In this document: one piece after another, positions 17,537 through 26,894 of the stretch
How the letters are laid out: every line of letters begins with the position of its first letter
Numbering within the stretch: position 1 is the stretch's first letter
Assembly (NCBI GenBank): GCA_963817135.1
Contig: CAWFNG010000016.1
Location: 124,001-188,000, forward strand
DNA from: VAZQ01 sp963817135
Lineage (GTDB): Bacteria > Pseudomonadota > Alphaproteobacteria > Rhizobiales > Xanthobacteraceae
Length of the DNA stretch: 64,000 nt
Direction: 5' to 3'
Position numbers and translations under genes: made by a program
Notes under the pieces: model-generated
What the model was told of the DNA's origin: nothing
The model's database searches: none
Seen by the model: the letters and a program-made list of their open reading frames with translations, nothing else

Positions 17537-19129
17537 ATGGGCTCCAGATTGTCCGTGCCCGCTGCGATGCTCGCGCTGCTGATCGTCTCGGCTTCGCCAG
17601 TATCCGCACAAAAGCACGGAGGCACGCTCAAATATTATCATCGCGATAATCCACCGACCGCTTCGATCCACGAGGAGGCTACCGTCTCAACGGTCAACCC
17701 GTTCATGGCGGTCTTCAACAACCTGGTTCTGTTCGACCAGTCAAAGCCGATCAACAGCTTGGATACTATCGTGCCGGATCTGGCCGAGAGCTGGAGCTGG
17801 AGCGGCGACAATAAAAGAATCACATTCAAGCTGCACCAAGGGGTCAAGTGGCATGACGGCAGGCCGTTCACATCCAAGGACGTGGGCTGCACCTTCGACC
17901 TGCTGCTCGGCAAGGCCAAGGACGGGCTGCGTCTCAACCCGCGACAAATCTGGTACCACAATGTCGAGAGTGTCTCCCTCGACGGAGATTTTGCAGTCAC
18001 TATTGCACTCAAGCAGCCGCAACCCTCGTTTCTTTCGCTCCTGGCGTCAGGCTATTCGCCGATCTATCCGTGTCATGTGTCGCCCCGCGACATGCGAACC
18101 AAGCCGGTGGGTACCGGACCTTTCAAATTCGTCGAATTCAAGCGCAACGAGCTGATCAAGCTCGCGCGCAATCCCGATTATTGGAAAAAGGACCGCCCCT
18201 ACCTCGACGGCATAGAGGTTCGCCCTATCGCCAGCCGCTCCACCCGCATCCTGGCATTCGTGTCGGGTGAATTCGACATGACCTACGACACCGATGTCAG
18301 CATTCCACTGCTCAAGGACGTGCAGTCGCAGGCGCCCAGCGCGATATGCGAGCTGCGTCCGACGGGGGTGTACACAAATCTCCTCGTCAACAGAGACGCA
18401 GCGCCATTCAACGAACCCAAACTGCGTCAGGCCATGGCACTCGCAATCGACCGCAAGAGTTTCGACGACATCCTGGGCGAGGGTAAGCTCGGCATCAGTG
18501 GTGCCATGCAGCCGTTGCCGGAAGGCGCCTGGGGAATGCCCGAGGAAACGCTCAGGTCCCTGCCCGGCTATGGCAAGGACGTCGACAAGAACATAGCCGA
18601 AGCACGCGCCATCATGCAGGGACTCGGTTACGGCCCCGACAAGACGCTCAAGCTCAAAGTCTCCACCCGCGACATTGCGATCTACCGGGATCCGGCCGTC
18701 ATCCTGATCGACCAGATCAAGAAAATCTATATCGATGCCGAGCTTGAAGTCGTCGATACCACCATCTGGCATCGCAAGGCGACGCGCGGCGATTATTCCG
18801 TGGGCCTCAACCTGACCGGCGTCGCCGTCGACGATCCGGATGCGAACCTGGTCGAGAACTACAGCTGTAACTCCGAGCGCAACTATTCGAAATACTGCAG
18901 TCCCGAAGTGGAGGAGTTGCTGGCGCGCCAGTCCAGGGAAACCGATGTTGCCAAACGCAAGGCCATCGTCTGGCAGATTGAGCGCAAGCTCGCCGAAGAT
19001 GTGGCGCGTCCCGTCATTCACTACCAGCGGGCGGGTACCTGCTGGTATCCCTACGTCAAGGGACTCGTGCTGCACCGGAACAGCATCTACAACGGCGCTC
19101 GCTTCGAGGATGTCTGGCTCGACAAATAG
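17537..19129 (+). CDS. ABC transporter substrate-binding protein, peptide/nickel family 5
   Basis: Periplasmic binding protein of the DppA/OppA class. The start ATG 17537 follows a strong GGGAGG ribosome site and gives 530 residues with a clear signal peptide (AMLALLIVSASPVSA, cleaved before QKHGG). Domain signatures are IVPDLAESWSWSGDNKRITF, WHDGRPFTSKDVGCTFDLL, GTGPFKFVEFKRNELIKLARNPDYW and FNEPKLRQAMALAIDRKSF. Ligand specificity is unknown; family members bind peptides, nickel, opines or sugars. It heads a complete five-gene operon with two permeases and two ATPases. Confidence 0.93.
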   Translation: MGSRLSVPAAMLALLIVSASPVSAQKHGGTLKYYHRDNPPTASIHEEATVSTVNPFMAVFNNLVLFDQSKPINSLDTIVPDLAESWSWSGDNKRITFKLHQGVKWHDGRPFTSKDVGCTFDLLLGKAKDGLRLNPRQIWYHNVESVSLDGDFAVTIALKQPQPSFLSLLASGYSPIYPCHVSPRDMRTKPVGTGPFKFVEFKRNELIKLARNPDYWKKDRPYLDGIEVRPIASRSTRILAFVSGEFDMTYDTDVSIPLLKDVQSQAPSAICELRPTGVYTNLLVNRDAAPFNEPKLRQAMALAIDRKSFDDILGEGKLGISGAMQPLPEGAWGMPEETLRSLPGYGKDVDKNIAEARAIMQGLGYGPDKTLKLKVSTRDIAIYRDPAVILIDQIKKIYIDAELEVVDTTIWHRKATRGDYSVGLNLTGVAVDDPDANLVENYSCNSERNYSKYCSPEVEELLARQSRETDVAKRKAIVWQIERKLAEDVARPVIHYQRAGTCWYPYVKGLVLHRNSIYNGARFEDVWLDK

Positions 19130-19146
19130 GCGGCAAAACAGCGATC

Positions 19147-20094
19147 GTGATCAGTTATCTCATTCGACGCCTTTTGCTGATGATCCTGACCCTGTTTGGG
19201 ATTTCGATCGTCATTTTCGTCATGCTGCGCATCGTGCCCGGCAACATTGCGGACATCCTGTTCGACGCAGCCGGAATGGTGAGTGCCGCGGAAAAGCACA
19301 AGCTCGAAGTGGAGCTCGGCCTCGATAAGCCGATTGCATTGCAGTACATCAGCTGGATTGGCGGACTTGCCGTCGGCGATTTCGGTTACACCTACGTGTC
19401 CGAGCAGCCCGCGCTTGCAGAGATTCTTCCGCGCATCCCGGTTACCGCCAAGCTTGCCGGTTTGGCGCTCTTGTTTGCGATCATGTTCGGGGTTCCGCTC
19501 GGCGTCGTGAGCGCGGTGCGCCAGAACAGCGCGCTCGACTATGTGCTCAGGGTGCTGAGCCTGAGCGGACTGTCGCTGCCTTCGTTCTGGCTCGGACTGC
19601 TGATCCTGATGGCATTCGTGCATTATTTCGGATGGATCCCGATCTACACGAACCAGCCGGCAAGCCTCTGGGATGAACTCCTTCTGCTCAGCATCCCCGC
19701 GGCGGCGGTCGGCTTCCGCGCTTCCGCCCTGATCATGCGGTTGACCCGTTCGTCCATGCTGGAAGTGCTGCGCCAGGATTACATTCGCACCGCGCGTGCC
19801 AAAGGGGTGTCGCCGATCTCGGTCAATTACCATCATGCCTTGCGCAATGCGGTGCTGCCGATCGTCACCATTATAGGCATCGAAGCAGCATTCCTGGTTG
19901 GCGGCCTCATCGTCACCGAGACGGTCTTCAACATTCCCGGCGTCGCACGTTTCCTGGTTGAAGCCATCCGCTGGCGCGATTATCCGGTCGTGCAGAATCT
20001 CGTGATGTTCATTGCGGTGGTTGTGGTGACCATAAATTTTCTGGTCGACATGACCTATGCCATGCTGGATCCGCGCATCAAATATCAGGACTGA
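19147..20094 (+). CDS. ABC transporter permease, DppB type
   Basis: Inner-membrane permease of 315 residues beginning MISYLIRRLLLMILTLFGIS, the usual DppB N-terminus. The start is GTG at 19147, 17 bp after the binding protein gene. It has about six membrane segments and the EAA loop YIRTARAKGVSPISVNYHHALRNA that contacts the ATPases. The ending is typical: VDMTYAMLDPRIKYQD. It pairs with the DppC-type permease that follows. Confidence 0.94.
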   Translation: MISYLIRRLLLMILTLFGISIVIFVMLRIVPGNIADILFDAAGMVSAAEKHKLEVELGLDKPIALQYISWIGGLAVGDFGYTYVSEQPALAEILPRIPVTAKLAGLALLFAIMFGVPLGVVSAVRQNSALDYVLRVLSLSGLSLPSFWLGLLILMAFVHYFGWIPIYTNQPASLWDELLLLSIPAAAVGFRASALIMRLTRSSMLEVLRQDYIRTARAKGVSPISVNYHHALRNAVLPIVTIIGIEAAFLVGGLIVTETVFNIPGVARFLVEAIRWRDYPVVQNLVMFIAVVVVTINFLVDMTYAMLDPRIKYQD

Positions 20095-20124
20095 AACTTC
20101 GAAACCGTCGTCGGAGCAAAGTGT

Positions 20125-21018
20125 TTGGCCATCATCGACCCGCTGGGAACCATCGCTCCCGCGCCCTCCGAACTCCAGGTTTTACGGGAGTCATCGCTTT
20201 ATCTGCTGCGGCGATATCCGCTCGGCGCCGTGGGAGGCGCCATCGTGCTGGCGATCGTGCTGATGGCGCTGTTCGCCAATTGGCTGACCGCATTCGATCC
20301 GACTGCCATTAACGCCGTTGCTTCCCTTGCCAAACCCGGAGGAGCCCACCCGCTCGGCGCCGATTTCATGGGTCGGGACCTTTGGAGCCGGATTGTATTC
20401 GGCGCGCGCATTTCGCTGATCGTCGGCATCGGATCGACCAGCCTCGGCTGCCTGGCGGGAGCGCTGATCGGGCTGATGTCCGGCTATTTCGGCGGATGGC
20501 TCGATCTGATTGTGCAGCGTTTCATGGACATGCTGCAGTCGCTGCCGCTTCTGGTAATGGCGCTGGTGATGTCCGCCGCTCTCGGCCCGTCCATCGCCAA
20601 CATCATTATCGCGATTTCAATTCCGCTGGTGCCGACGGTCGCGCGGGTGATGCGTTCGAATGCCTTGATGCTGCGCGAAATGCCGTATGTCGAAGCCGCG
20701 CGGGCGCTCGGCATGAACGAGGTCGCAATTGCGTTGCGCCACGTGCTTCCCAATACACTCGCGCCGCTGATCGTCCTGGGAACGGCCCAGCTCGGTTCGG
20801 CTATTCTGGTCGAGGCGGCGCTCTCATTCCTTGGCCTTGGCGTTCCGGAACCCTATCCGTCGTGGGGGCGCATGCTTTCAGAATCGGCGGCAGAATATAT
20901 GCGCACCGCTCCGTGGCTGGTGATCTATCCGGGACTGGCGATCAGCCTCGCTGTTTTCGGCACCAACCTCCTCGGCGATGCCTTGCGCGACATTTTCGAT
21001 CCGCGCCTGCGCCATTGA
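20125..21018 (+). CDS. ABC transporter permease, DppC type
   Basis: The 297-residue partner permease has the family phrases HPLGADFMGRDLWSRIVFGARISL and SYFGGWLD-like membrane loops. Its EAA loop is YVEAARALGMNEVAIALRHVLPN, followed by EAALSFLGLGVPEPYPSWG and the ending GDALRDIFDPRLRH. A TTG start at 20125 with GGAG eight bases upstream is the best choice; no ATG or GTG lies in frame near the right place. The gene abuts the next ATPase gene with no gap. Confidence 0.93.
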   Translation: MAIIDPLGTIAPAPSELQVLRESSLYLLRRYPLGAVGGAIVLAIVLMALFANWLTAFDPTAINAVASLAKPGGAHPLGADFMGRDLWSRIVFGARISLIVGIGSTSLGCLAGALIGLMSGYFGGWLDLIVQRFMDMLQSLPLLVMALVMSAALGPSIANIIIAISIPLVPTVARVMRSNALMLREMPYVEAARALGMNEVAIALRHVLPNTLAPLIVLGTAQLGSAILVEAALSFLGLGVPEPYPSWGRMLSESAAEYMRTAPWLVIYPGLAISLAVFGTNLLGDALRDIFDPRLRH

Positions 21019-22101
21019 ATGCTCATGGCTGGACCAGCGAGCAGGGGATCAACGCAAACCGATGCGGCAGCTCCCATCGGGCTGCAAGAGCGAGCCCGCC
21101 CCCTGCTTGCCGTCGAGCAACTGCAGACATTCTTCTTCACCCGTCGGGGAGTCGTGAAGGCGGTCGACGGTGTGTCGTTCTCGCTCGCCCCGGCGGAGAC
21201 GCTCGCGATCGTTGGGGAATCAGGATGCGGCAAGAGCGTCACCGCGCTCTCGCTGATGCGGCTCGTTCCCGATCCGCCCGGACGCATTGTCGGCGGGAGC
21301 ATTACGCTTGCCGGCCGCAGCCTTCTTGCGCTCGCCGAAGACGAAATGCGCCGTGTCCGCGGCAAGGACGTATCCATGATCTTTCAGGAGCCGATGACCT
21401 CGCTCAACCCGGTGATGACCATCGGCAGCCAAATTGCCGAAGTGCTGCTTCTGCACGAGGACTTGAGCCGATCGGCCGCGCAGGCAAAGGCCATCGAGAT
21501 GCTGCGTCTCGTGCGCATCCCTGAACCCGCGCAGCGGGCCAGCGATTATCCGCATCAGCTTTCGGGCGGAATGCGCCAACGCGCCATGATCGCCATGGCG
21601 CTTGCCTGCAATCCCAAAGTCCTGATTGCCGACGAGCCGACCACCGCGCTCGACGTCACCATCCAGGCGCAAATCCTGCAACTCATTCTCGATCTGCAGC
21701 AGAGGCTCGGAACTGCGCTCATTCTCATAACCCACGATCTTGGCGTGGTCGCGGAGACCGCACAGCGCGTGATCGTCATGTATGCCGGGCGCAAGGTTGA
21801 AGAGGCAACCGTCGAGGAGTTGTTCGCGCATCCGCTGCATCCCTATACACGGGGACTGCTGGCATCGATCCCACGGCTGAGTTTGCTGCGCGATATCCAG
21901 CATTCCCGCGGCCGGCTTGCGGAAATTCCAGGAATGGTTCCCTCGCTCGCGCATCTGCCGGCGGGCTGCACATTCGCGCCGCGCTGTGCATTTGCGACCG
22001 AGCAATGCCGCGGCGCGTATCCGGCCTATGAGGAGAAACGGCCGGCGCATTGGGCCGCGTGCTGGCGCTCCGACGCGCTCTGCGGAGCGGACCATGCTTG
22101 A
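21019..22101 (+). CDS. ABC transporter ATPase, DppD type
   Basis: ATPase of 360 residues. Walker A is GESGCGKS, the Q-loop is MIFQEPMTSLNPVMTI, the ABC signature is LSGGMRQRAMIAMAL, Walker B is VLIADEPTTALD, and the switch histidine is in THDLGVV. The C-terminal oligopeptide-transporter extension is present, with cysteines in GCTFAPRCAF and QCRGAYP that may bind an iron-sulfur cluster as in some family members. It begins directly after the permease stop and overlaps the next ATPase by 8 nt. Confidence 0.95.
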   Translation: MLMAGPASRGSTQTDAAAPIGLQERARPLLAVEQLQTFFFTRRGVVKAVDGVSFSLAPAETLAIVGESGCGKSVTALSLMRLVPDPPGRIVGGSITLAGRSLLALAEDEMRRVRGKDVSMIFQEPMTSLNPVMTIGSQIAEVLLLHEDLSRSAAQAKAIEMLRLVRIPEPAQRASDYPHQLSGGMRQRAMIAMALACNPKVLIADEPTTALDVTIQAQILQLILDLQQRLGTALILITHDLGVVAETAQRVIVMYAGRKVEEATVEELFAHPLHPYTRGLLASIPRLSLLRDIQHSRGRLAEIPGMVPSLAHLPAGCTFAPRCAFATEQCRGAYPAYEEKRPAHWAACWRSDALCGADHA

Positions 22102-23104
22102 CGAAGCGAATGGAAAAGCAAGTCTCTCCGGTTGTGCACCGGCAGATGTCGTTCTGGAAATCGAAAATCTCAAAAAACATTTTCCCGTCCAGAAGGGACT
22201 GCTGCGGCGGAGGATCGGCACGGTGTTTGCGGTCGACGGAGTCAGCTTCTCCATCGGCAAAGGGGAAACTCTTGGCCTGGTCGGGGAATCCGGCTGCGGC
22301 AAGTCGACGGTCGGGCGGGCGATATTGCGGCTGATCGAGCCGACTGCCGGCAGCATCAAGCTTGCTGGCAAGGACATAACGCGCTTGCCCAAACGCGAAC
22401 TGCGTCCATTTCGCAAAGAGATGCAGATCATCTTTCAGGACCCGTTTTCATCGCTCGATCCCCGCATGTCGGCGGGGGAAATCGTCGGCGAGCCGTTGCG
22501 TGTGCACCGTATCGGCACGCGCAGGGACAGGCGGGCACGGGTAGCCGAACTGTTTCAACGAGTGGGGCTGCGCCAAACGCAGATGGCGAACTACCCGCAT
22601 CAGTTCTCAGGGGGTCAGCGCCAGCGGATCGGCATCGCGCGCGCACTCGCCCTTTCGCCAAAGCTCATCATTGCCGATGAGCCGGTCTCATCGCTCGACG
22701 TATCCATCCAGGCGCAGGTGCTCAATCTCATGCTGGACCTCCAGCGCGAGCTTGGCCTCTCCTTTCTGTTCATCTCGCACAACCTGGCGGTCATCGAGCA
22801 CATCAGCGACCGCGTTGCCGTGATGTATCTCGGCCGCATTGTCGAATATGCCGACAAGGAAACCTTGTTCATGCGGCCGCTGCATCCCTATACCGAATTG
22901 CTGCTGGCGGCGGTCCCGGTGCCGGACCCTACCATCAAGCGCGCCAGGCGCATCGTGGAGGGTGATGTGCCGAGTGCGATCAACCCGCCGGCCGGCTGCC
23001 ATTTCCACTCGCGCTGTCCTTATGCCTTCGAGCGCTGCAGGGCGGAATCGCCGCTGCTGCGCGAGGTCAAGCCGCGGCAGTGGGTGGCATGCCACCTGCG
23101 CTAG
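22094..23104 (+). CDS. ABC transporter ATPase, DppF type
   Basis: Second ATPase of the transporter, 336 residues from ATG 22094; the frame is open far upstream but inside the previous gene. The N-terminus LEIENLKKHFPVQKGLLRR is typical of DppF. Walker A is GESGCGKSTVGRAIL, the Q-loop is IIFQDPFSSLDPRMSAG, the signature is FSGGQRQRIGIARAL, and Walker B is LIIADEPVSSLD. The C-terminal Cys pair region is GCHFHSRCPYAFERCR. The last base of the TAG stop touches a palindromic repeat that separates it from the convergent gyrA. Confidence 0.95.
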   Translation: MLDEANGKASLSGCAPADVVLEIENLKKHFPVQKGLLRRRIGTVFAVDGVSFSIGKGETLGLVGESGCGKSTVGRAILRLIEPTAGSIKLAGKDITRLPKRELRPFRKEMQIIFQDPFSSLDPRMSAGEIVGEPLRVHRIGTRRDRRARVAELFQRVGLRQTQMANYPHQFSGGQRQRIGIARALALSPKLIIADEPVSSLDVSIQAQVLNLMLDLQRELGLSFLFISHNLAVIEHISDRVAVMYLGRIVEYADKETLFMRPLHPYTELLLAAVPVPDPTIKRARRIVEGDVPSAINPPAGCHFHSRCPYAFERCRAESPLLREVKPRQWVACHLR

Positions 23105-23206
23105 TAGGGTGGGCAAATTCGTCTGCCGAACGGTTCCTCGTGGGCACGGCGCTGCACGAATTTGCCCACGCGGAACGACCGTGCACAGCGCCTTTGCCCA
23201 CCCTAC
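23104..23206. repeat. Palindromic repeat/bidirectional terminator between dppF-like gene and gyrA
   Basis: Outer arms gtagggtgggcaaa (23104-23117) and tttgcccaccctac (23193-23206) are perfect complements. An internal pair, gggcaaattcgt near 23111 and acgaatttgccc near 23156-23167, gives an alternative fold. It fills almost the entire gap between two convergent genes. That position and the strong stem suggest it ends transcription in both directions. Confidence 0.8.
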
Positions 23207-23212
23207 CAGCGA

Positions 23213-25960
23213 TCAGTGTTCGTCGCCTTCCTCGCTGATGCGTTCGACTGAGACCACGCGCTCGCCTTCGGCGGTGTCGAACACGATCACGCCCTGGGTC
23301 GAGCGCCCGGCAATGCGGATGCCTTCTACCCGCGTGCGGATGAGCTGGCCGGCATTGGTGACGAGCATGATCTGATCCTCGTCCTCGACCGGAAAGGAGG
23401 CAATCAGGTTGCCGGTCTTGCGCCGAATGCTCCCGTCGCGCTCACGCACATCCATGGCAACAATGCCTTTGCCGCCGCGGCCGGTGACGCGGTATTCGAA
23501 CGAAGAGGTCCGTTTGCCGTAACCGCGCTCCGATACGGTGAGCACGAATTGTTCGGCGGCTGACATCTCGACGTAGCGCTGCTCGCCAAGCTCGATCGCG
23601 CCGGTTGCCTCTTCGCCGGTTGATTCTTCGATCTCGGGCGCCGGCTCCTCAGTGTCTCCGCCGATGCCGCGGCGCACGGCGCTCGCCCGTTTGAGATAGG
23701 CCGCGCGTTCATCCGCGCTCGCATCCAGATGCCGCAGGATGGAAAGCGAGATGACCTTGTCGCCGGCAGGCAGCGTGATGCCGCGTACGCCCATGGAAGT
23801 GCGGCCCTGGAACACGCGCACGTCGGTCACCGGGAAGCGGATGCACTGGCCGCCCGAGGTGGTGAGCAATACATCATCGCGCTCGGTGCAGATTTGCACG
23901 TCGACGATGCCCTCCCCTTCGGCGAGCTTCATGGCGATGATGCCCGAGCGGCGCACGTCGACGAAATCGGAGAGCTTGTTGCGCCGGACCGTGCCCTTAG
24001 TAGTGGCAAACATCACATCAAGCTCGCCCCAGGTCTTCTCGTCCTCCGGCAGCGGCATCACCGTTGTGACGAGCTCGCCCTGTTCGAGCGGCAGAATATT
24101 GATCAATGCCTTGCCGCGCGCCTGCGGCGCCGCCTGCGGTAGACGCCAGACCTTCTCCTTGTAGACGCGCCCATGTGAGGAGAAGAACAGTACCGGCGTG
24201 TGGGTGGAGGCGACAAACAGCCGTGAGACGAAATCCTCCTCGCGCGTCTGCATGCCGGCGCGCCCCTTGCCGCCGCGCCGCTGCGCACGATAGGTGGAGA
24301 GCGGCACCCGCTTGACGTAGCCAAGATGCGAGACGGTGACCACCATGTCTTCGCGGTGGATCAAATCCTCTTCTTCGACCTCGCCCTCATACTCCATAAT
24401 CACGGTGCGGCGCGGCGTGGCGAACTTCTCGCGCACGGCAGTGAGTTCTTCCTTGACGATGCTCTGTATCCGCGCCCGTGAGCGCAGAATATCGAGGTAA
24501 TCGGCAATCTCGGCCGCGAGCTTGTCGAGTTCAGCCTTGATTTCGTCGCGCCCAAGGGCGGTAAGCCGCTGCAGCCGCAAATCCAGAATGGCCTTGGCCT
24601 GTTCGCTCGACAGCCTGGAGGTTCCCTCCGCCGAGACTTTGTGGCGAGGGTCATCGATCAGCGTGATCATTGCGCTGACATCGGCGGCCTGCCAATCGCG
24701 TGCCATCAATGCTTCGCGCGCCTCGCCAGCATCGCGCGAGGCGCGGATGAGCCTGATCACTTCGTCGATATTGCTCACCGCAACGGCGAGCCCGACCAAT
24801 ACGTGAGCGCGATCCCTCGCTTTGCTCAGCAGGTATTTAGTGCGGCGGAAAACCACCTCCTCGCGGAATGCAACGAAGCATTCCAGCAAGGCCTTGAGAT
24901 TCATTACCTGGGGTCGGCCGCCTTCAAGCGCGACCACGTTGGCGCCGAAGGTCGATTGCAGCTGCGTATAACGATAGAGCTGATTGAGCACCACGTCCGC
25001 CATGGCATCGCGCCGAATCTCGATCACCACGCGATAGCCTTCGCGATCGGACTCATCGCGCAGCGCGGAAATACCGTCGATCTTCTTGTCCCGCCACAAC
25101 TCGCCGATGCGCTCCACCATCGAGGCCTTGTTAACCTGGAACGGAATCTCGCTGATGATGATGGCCTCGCGCTCGCCGCGCAGGGTCTCGATGTCCACCT
25201 TGCCGCGCATGACGATCGAGCCGCGGCCGAGATGATAGGCGGCGCGAATTCCCTGGCGCCCGAGAATGATGCCGCCGGTGGGAAAGTCGGGGCCAGGGAT
25301 GATTTCCATCAACTCGTCGATCCCGGTGGCGGGATTGTCGATCAGCGCAATACAGGCGTCGATCACTTCGCCGAGGTTATGCGGAGGAATGTTGGTGGCC
25401 ATGCCCACGGCAATGCCGCCGGCGCCGTTGACCAACAGATTGGGAAAGCGTGCCGGCAGAACGACGGGTTCTTTCTCGTTGCCGTCGTAGTTCGGCTGGA
25501 AATCGACCGTGTCCTTGTCGATGTCCTCGAGCAGCTCCATGGCGGAACGCGCCAGCCGGCATTCGGTGTAGCGCATGGCCGCAGGCGGATCGCCGTCGAC
25601 CGAGCCGAAATTACCCTGCCCGTCGATAAGCGGAAGGCGCATGGAAAACTCCTGCGCCATGCGCACCAGGGCGTCGTAAATCGCCTGGTCGCCGTGCGGG
25701 TGATATTTGCCCATCACGTCGCCGACGACGCGCGCCGATTTGACGTATTTCTTGTCGGGCGTGTGCCCGCTTTCGTGCATGGAAAAGAGAATGCGCCGAT
25801 GCACCGGCTTGAGGCCGTCGCGCGCGTCCGGCAGCGCGCGCGCGACAATCACGCTCATGGCGTAATCGAGATAGCTGCGCTTCATCTCCTCGGTGATGGA
25901 GACGGGGCGAATATCCGAGGGGCCGGATGCTTCCGGCTGCTGGTCGTCGTTGTCGGCCAA
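23213..25960 (-). CDS. gyrA: DNA gyrase subunit A
   Basis: Breakage-reunion subunit of gyrase, 915 residues. The catalytic tyrosine is in AAMRYTE (Y131). The quinolone-determining region reads HPHGDQAIYDALVRMAQ, with glutamine (Q92) where E. coli has Ser83 and aspartate (D96) at the Asp87 position. The GyrA box is QRRGGKGR, followed by the C-terminal beta-pinwheel repeats. An acidic insert (TEEPAPEIEESTGEEATG) lies within the pinwheel region. The tail is acidic (SEEGDEH). A 451-residue open frame on the other strand is a shadow. Confidence 0.97.
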   Translation of the reverse strand: MADNDDQQPEASGPSDIRPVSITEEMKRSYLDYAMSVIVARALPDARDGLKPVHRRILFSMHESGHTPDKKYVKSARVVGDVMGKYHPHGDQAIYDALVRMAQEFSMRLPLIDGQGNFGSVDGDPPAAMRYTECRLARSAMELLEDIDKDTVDFQPNYDGNEKEPVVLPARFPNLLVNGAGGIAVGMATNIPPHNLGEVIDACIALIDNPATGIDELMEIIPGPDFPTGGIILGRQGIRAAYHLGRGSIVMRGKVDIETLRGEREAIIISEIPFQVNKASMVERIGELWRDKKIDGISALRDESDREGYRVVIEIRRDAMADVVLNQLYRYTQLQSTFGANVVALEGGRPQVMNLKALLECFVAFREEVVFRRTKYLLSKARDRAHVLVGLAVAVSNIDEVIRLIRASRDAGEAREALMARDWQAADVSAMITLIDDPRHKVSAEGTSRLSSEQAKAILDLRLQRLTALGRDEIKAELDKLAAEIADYLDILRSRARIQSIVKEELTAVREKFATPRRTVIMEYEGEVEEEDLIHREDMVVTVSHLGYVKRVPLSTYRAQRRGGKGRAGMQTREEDFVSRLFVASTHTPVLFFSSHGRVYKEKVWRLPQAAPQARGKALINILPLEQGELVTTVMPLPEDEKTWGELDVMFATTKGTVRRNKLSDFVDVRRSGIIAMKLAEGEGIVDVQICTERDDVLLTTSGGQCIRFPVTDVRVFQGRTSMGVRGITLPAGDKVISLSILRHLDASADERAAYLKRASAVRRGIGGDTEEPAPEIEESTGEEATGAIELGEQRYVEMSAAEQFVLTVSERGYGKRTSSFEYRVTGRGGKGIVAMDVRERDGSIRRKTGNLIASFPVEDEDQIMLVTNAGQLIRTRVEGIRIAGRSTQGVIVFDTAEGERVVSVERISEEGDEH

Positions 25961-26086
25961 GGAAAATCCCGTTCAGGCGTGCGTGAAATTGTTTAGCTGA
26001 TTCAGGGCTGCGGCGCTACCTCGCGGCAGCGCCAGAACGCGCCGATTTCAAATGGGAATTCAGGGGCTTACAATCAAGAAGCGGGA

Positions 26087-26578
26087 TCAGAACGGAATTT
26101 CATCATCGAGGTCGCCGCGCTTGCCGGCGCCCGCCAGGGCAGGCTGTTTGTCGCGCGCAGTCGCCGGACTCGATGACCCGAACTCGCCAACGCTTTCTTC
26201 GCTACTGAAATCGCTTGTGGTGCTGCCCGCCCGGTCGAGCATGGTGAGCTGGGAGTTGAAACCCTGCAGCACCACTTCGGTGGAATAGCGATCCTGGCCC
26301 GACTGGTCCTGCCATTTGCGCGTTTGCAGCGATCCTTCGAGATAAATCTTGGAACCTTTCTTTAGATATTGCTCGGCAATCCGGGAGAGGCCCTCATTGA
26401 AGATCACCACCCGATGCCATTCCGTCCTTTCCTTCCGCTCGCCGGTAGTCTTGTCGCGCCAGGTCTCGCTAGTGGCGACCCGCAGATTTGCAATCGGCCG
26501 TCCGTCCTGGGTCCGGCGGATTTCAGGATCTGCCCCCAGATTACCGATCAGAATGACCTTGTTCACCGAGCCTGCCAT
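26087..26578 (-). CDS. ssb: Single-stranded DNA-binding protein
   Basis: Coats single-stranded DNA in replication and repair. The start ATG 26578 follows GGGAG and gives 163 residues beginning MAGSVNKVILIGNLGADPE; an upstream GTG at 26599 is less likely. It has the OB-fold with WRDKTTGERKERTEWHRVV and LEGSLQTRKWQDQSGQDRY. A flexible serine/glycine linker leads to the acidic tip DDEIPF that recruits partner proteins. Divergent from uvrA across a 316-bp region with two LexA boxes. Confidence 0.97.
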   Translation of the reverse strand: MAGSVNKVILIGNLGADPEIRRTQDGRPIANLRVATSETWRDKTTGERKERTEWHRVVIFNEGLSRIAEQYLKKGSKIYLEGSLQTRKWQDQSGQDRYSTEVVLQGFNSQLTMLDRAGSTTSDFSSEESVGEFGSSSPATARDKQPALAGAGKRGDLDDEIPF

Positions 26579-26677
26579 GACAATCTCCCGTTCCGCCACA
26601 CCGTAACCTCAAGCCTCGCTGCGGCAAGCGCGTTCCGCCGTTTCCCACAGAAAGGCCAAGCATATGCCGGCGCCATT

Positions 26678-26692
26678 GTTCTCTGTTTGTTC
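26678..26692. promoter_or_regulatory. LexA (SOS) box 1
   Basis: Exact GTTC-N7-GTTC match (gttctctgtttgttc), the alphaproteobacterial LexA operator. It lies in the divergent ssb-uvrA region, about 100 bp upstream of ssb and 200 bp from uvrA. Repression of both genes by LexA is inferred from known regulation of these genes. Confidence 0.8.
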
Positions 26693-26829
26693 TAGCAGTT
26701 TCTGTCTGAGAGCGCAAGAGACGGCCGATCACAAATCGTAAGTCACCTCGCCTGCCTGGGGCTGTGATTTCCACAGCTGTTCAGCGCAAATACCGGCTGT
26801 CCTTGGCTCAACACTGGCGAAGCGCCGGC

Positions 26830-26844
26830 GTTCTCACTACGTTC
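26830..26844. promoter_or_regulatory. LexA (SOS) box 2
   Basis: Second exact GTTC-N7-GTTC match (gttctcactacgttc), 50 bp upstream of the uvrA ATG. It is the better placed operator for uvrA. Box 1 is closer to ssb. Confidence 0.8.
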
Positions 26845-26894
26845 GGTTGGTCCGCGCCCGAAGCGCTGCGGCAGGAGCTTCGCCGACAGATTCG

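Noticed and set aside
24641..25996. 451-residue plus-strand open frame over gyrA
   Set aside because: Shadow of the conserved gyrA frame in GC-rich DNA; no motifs and no ribosome site.
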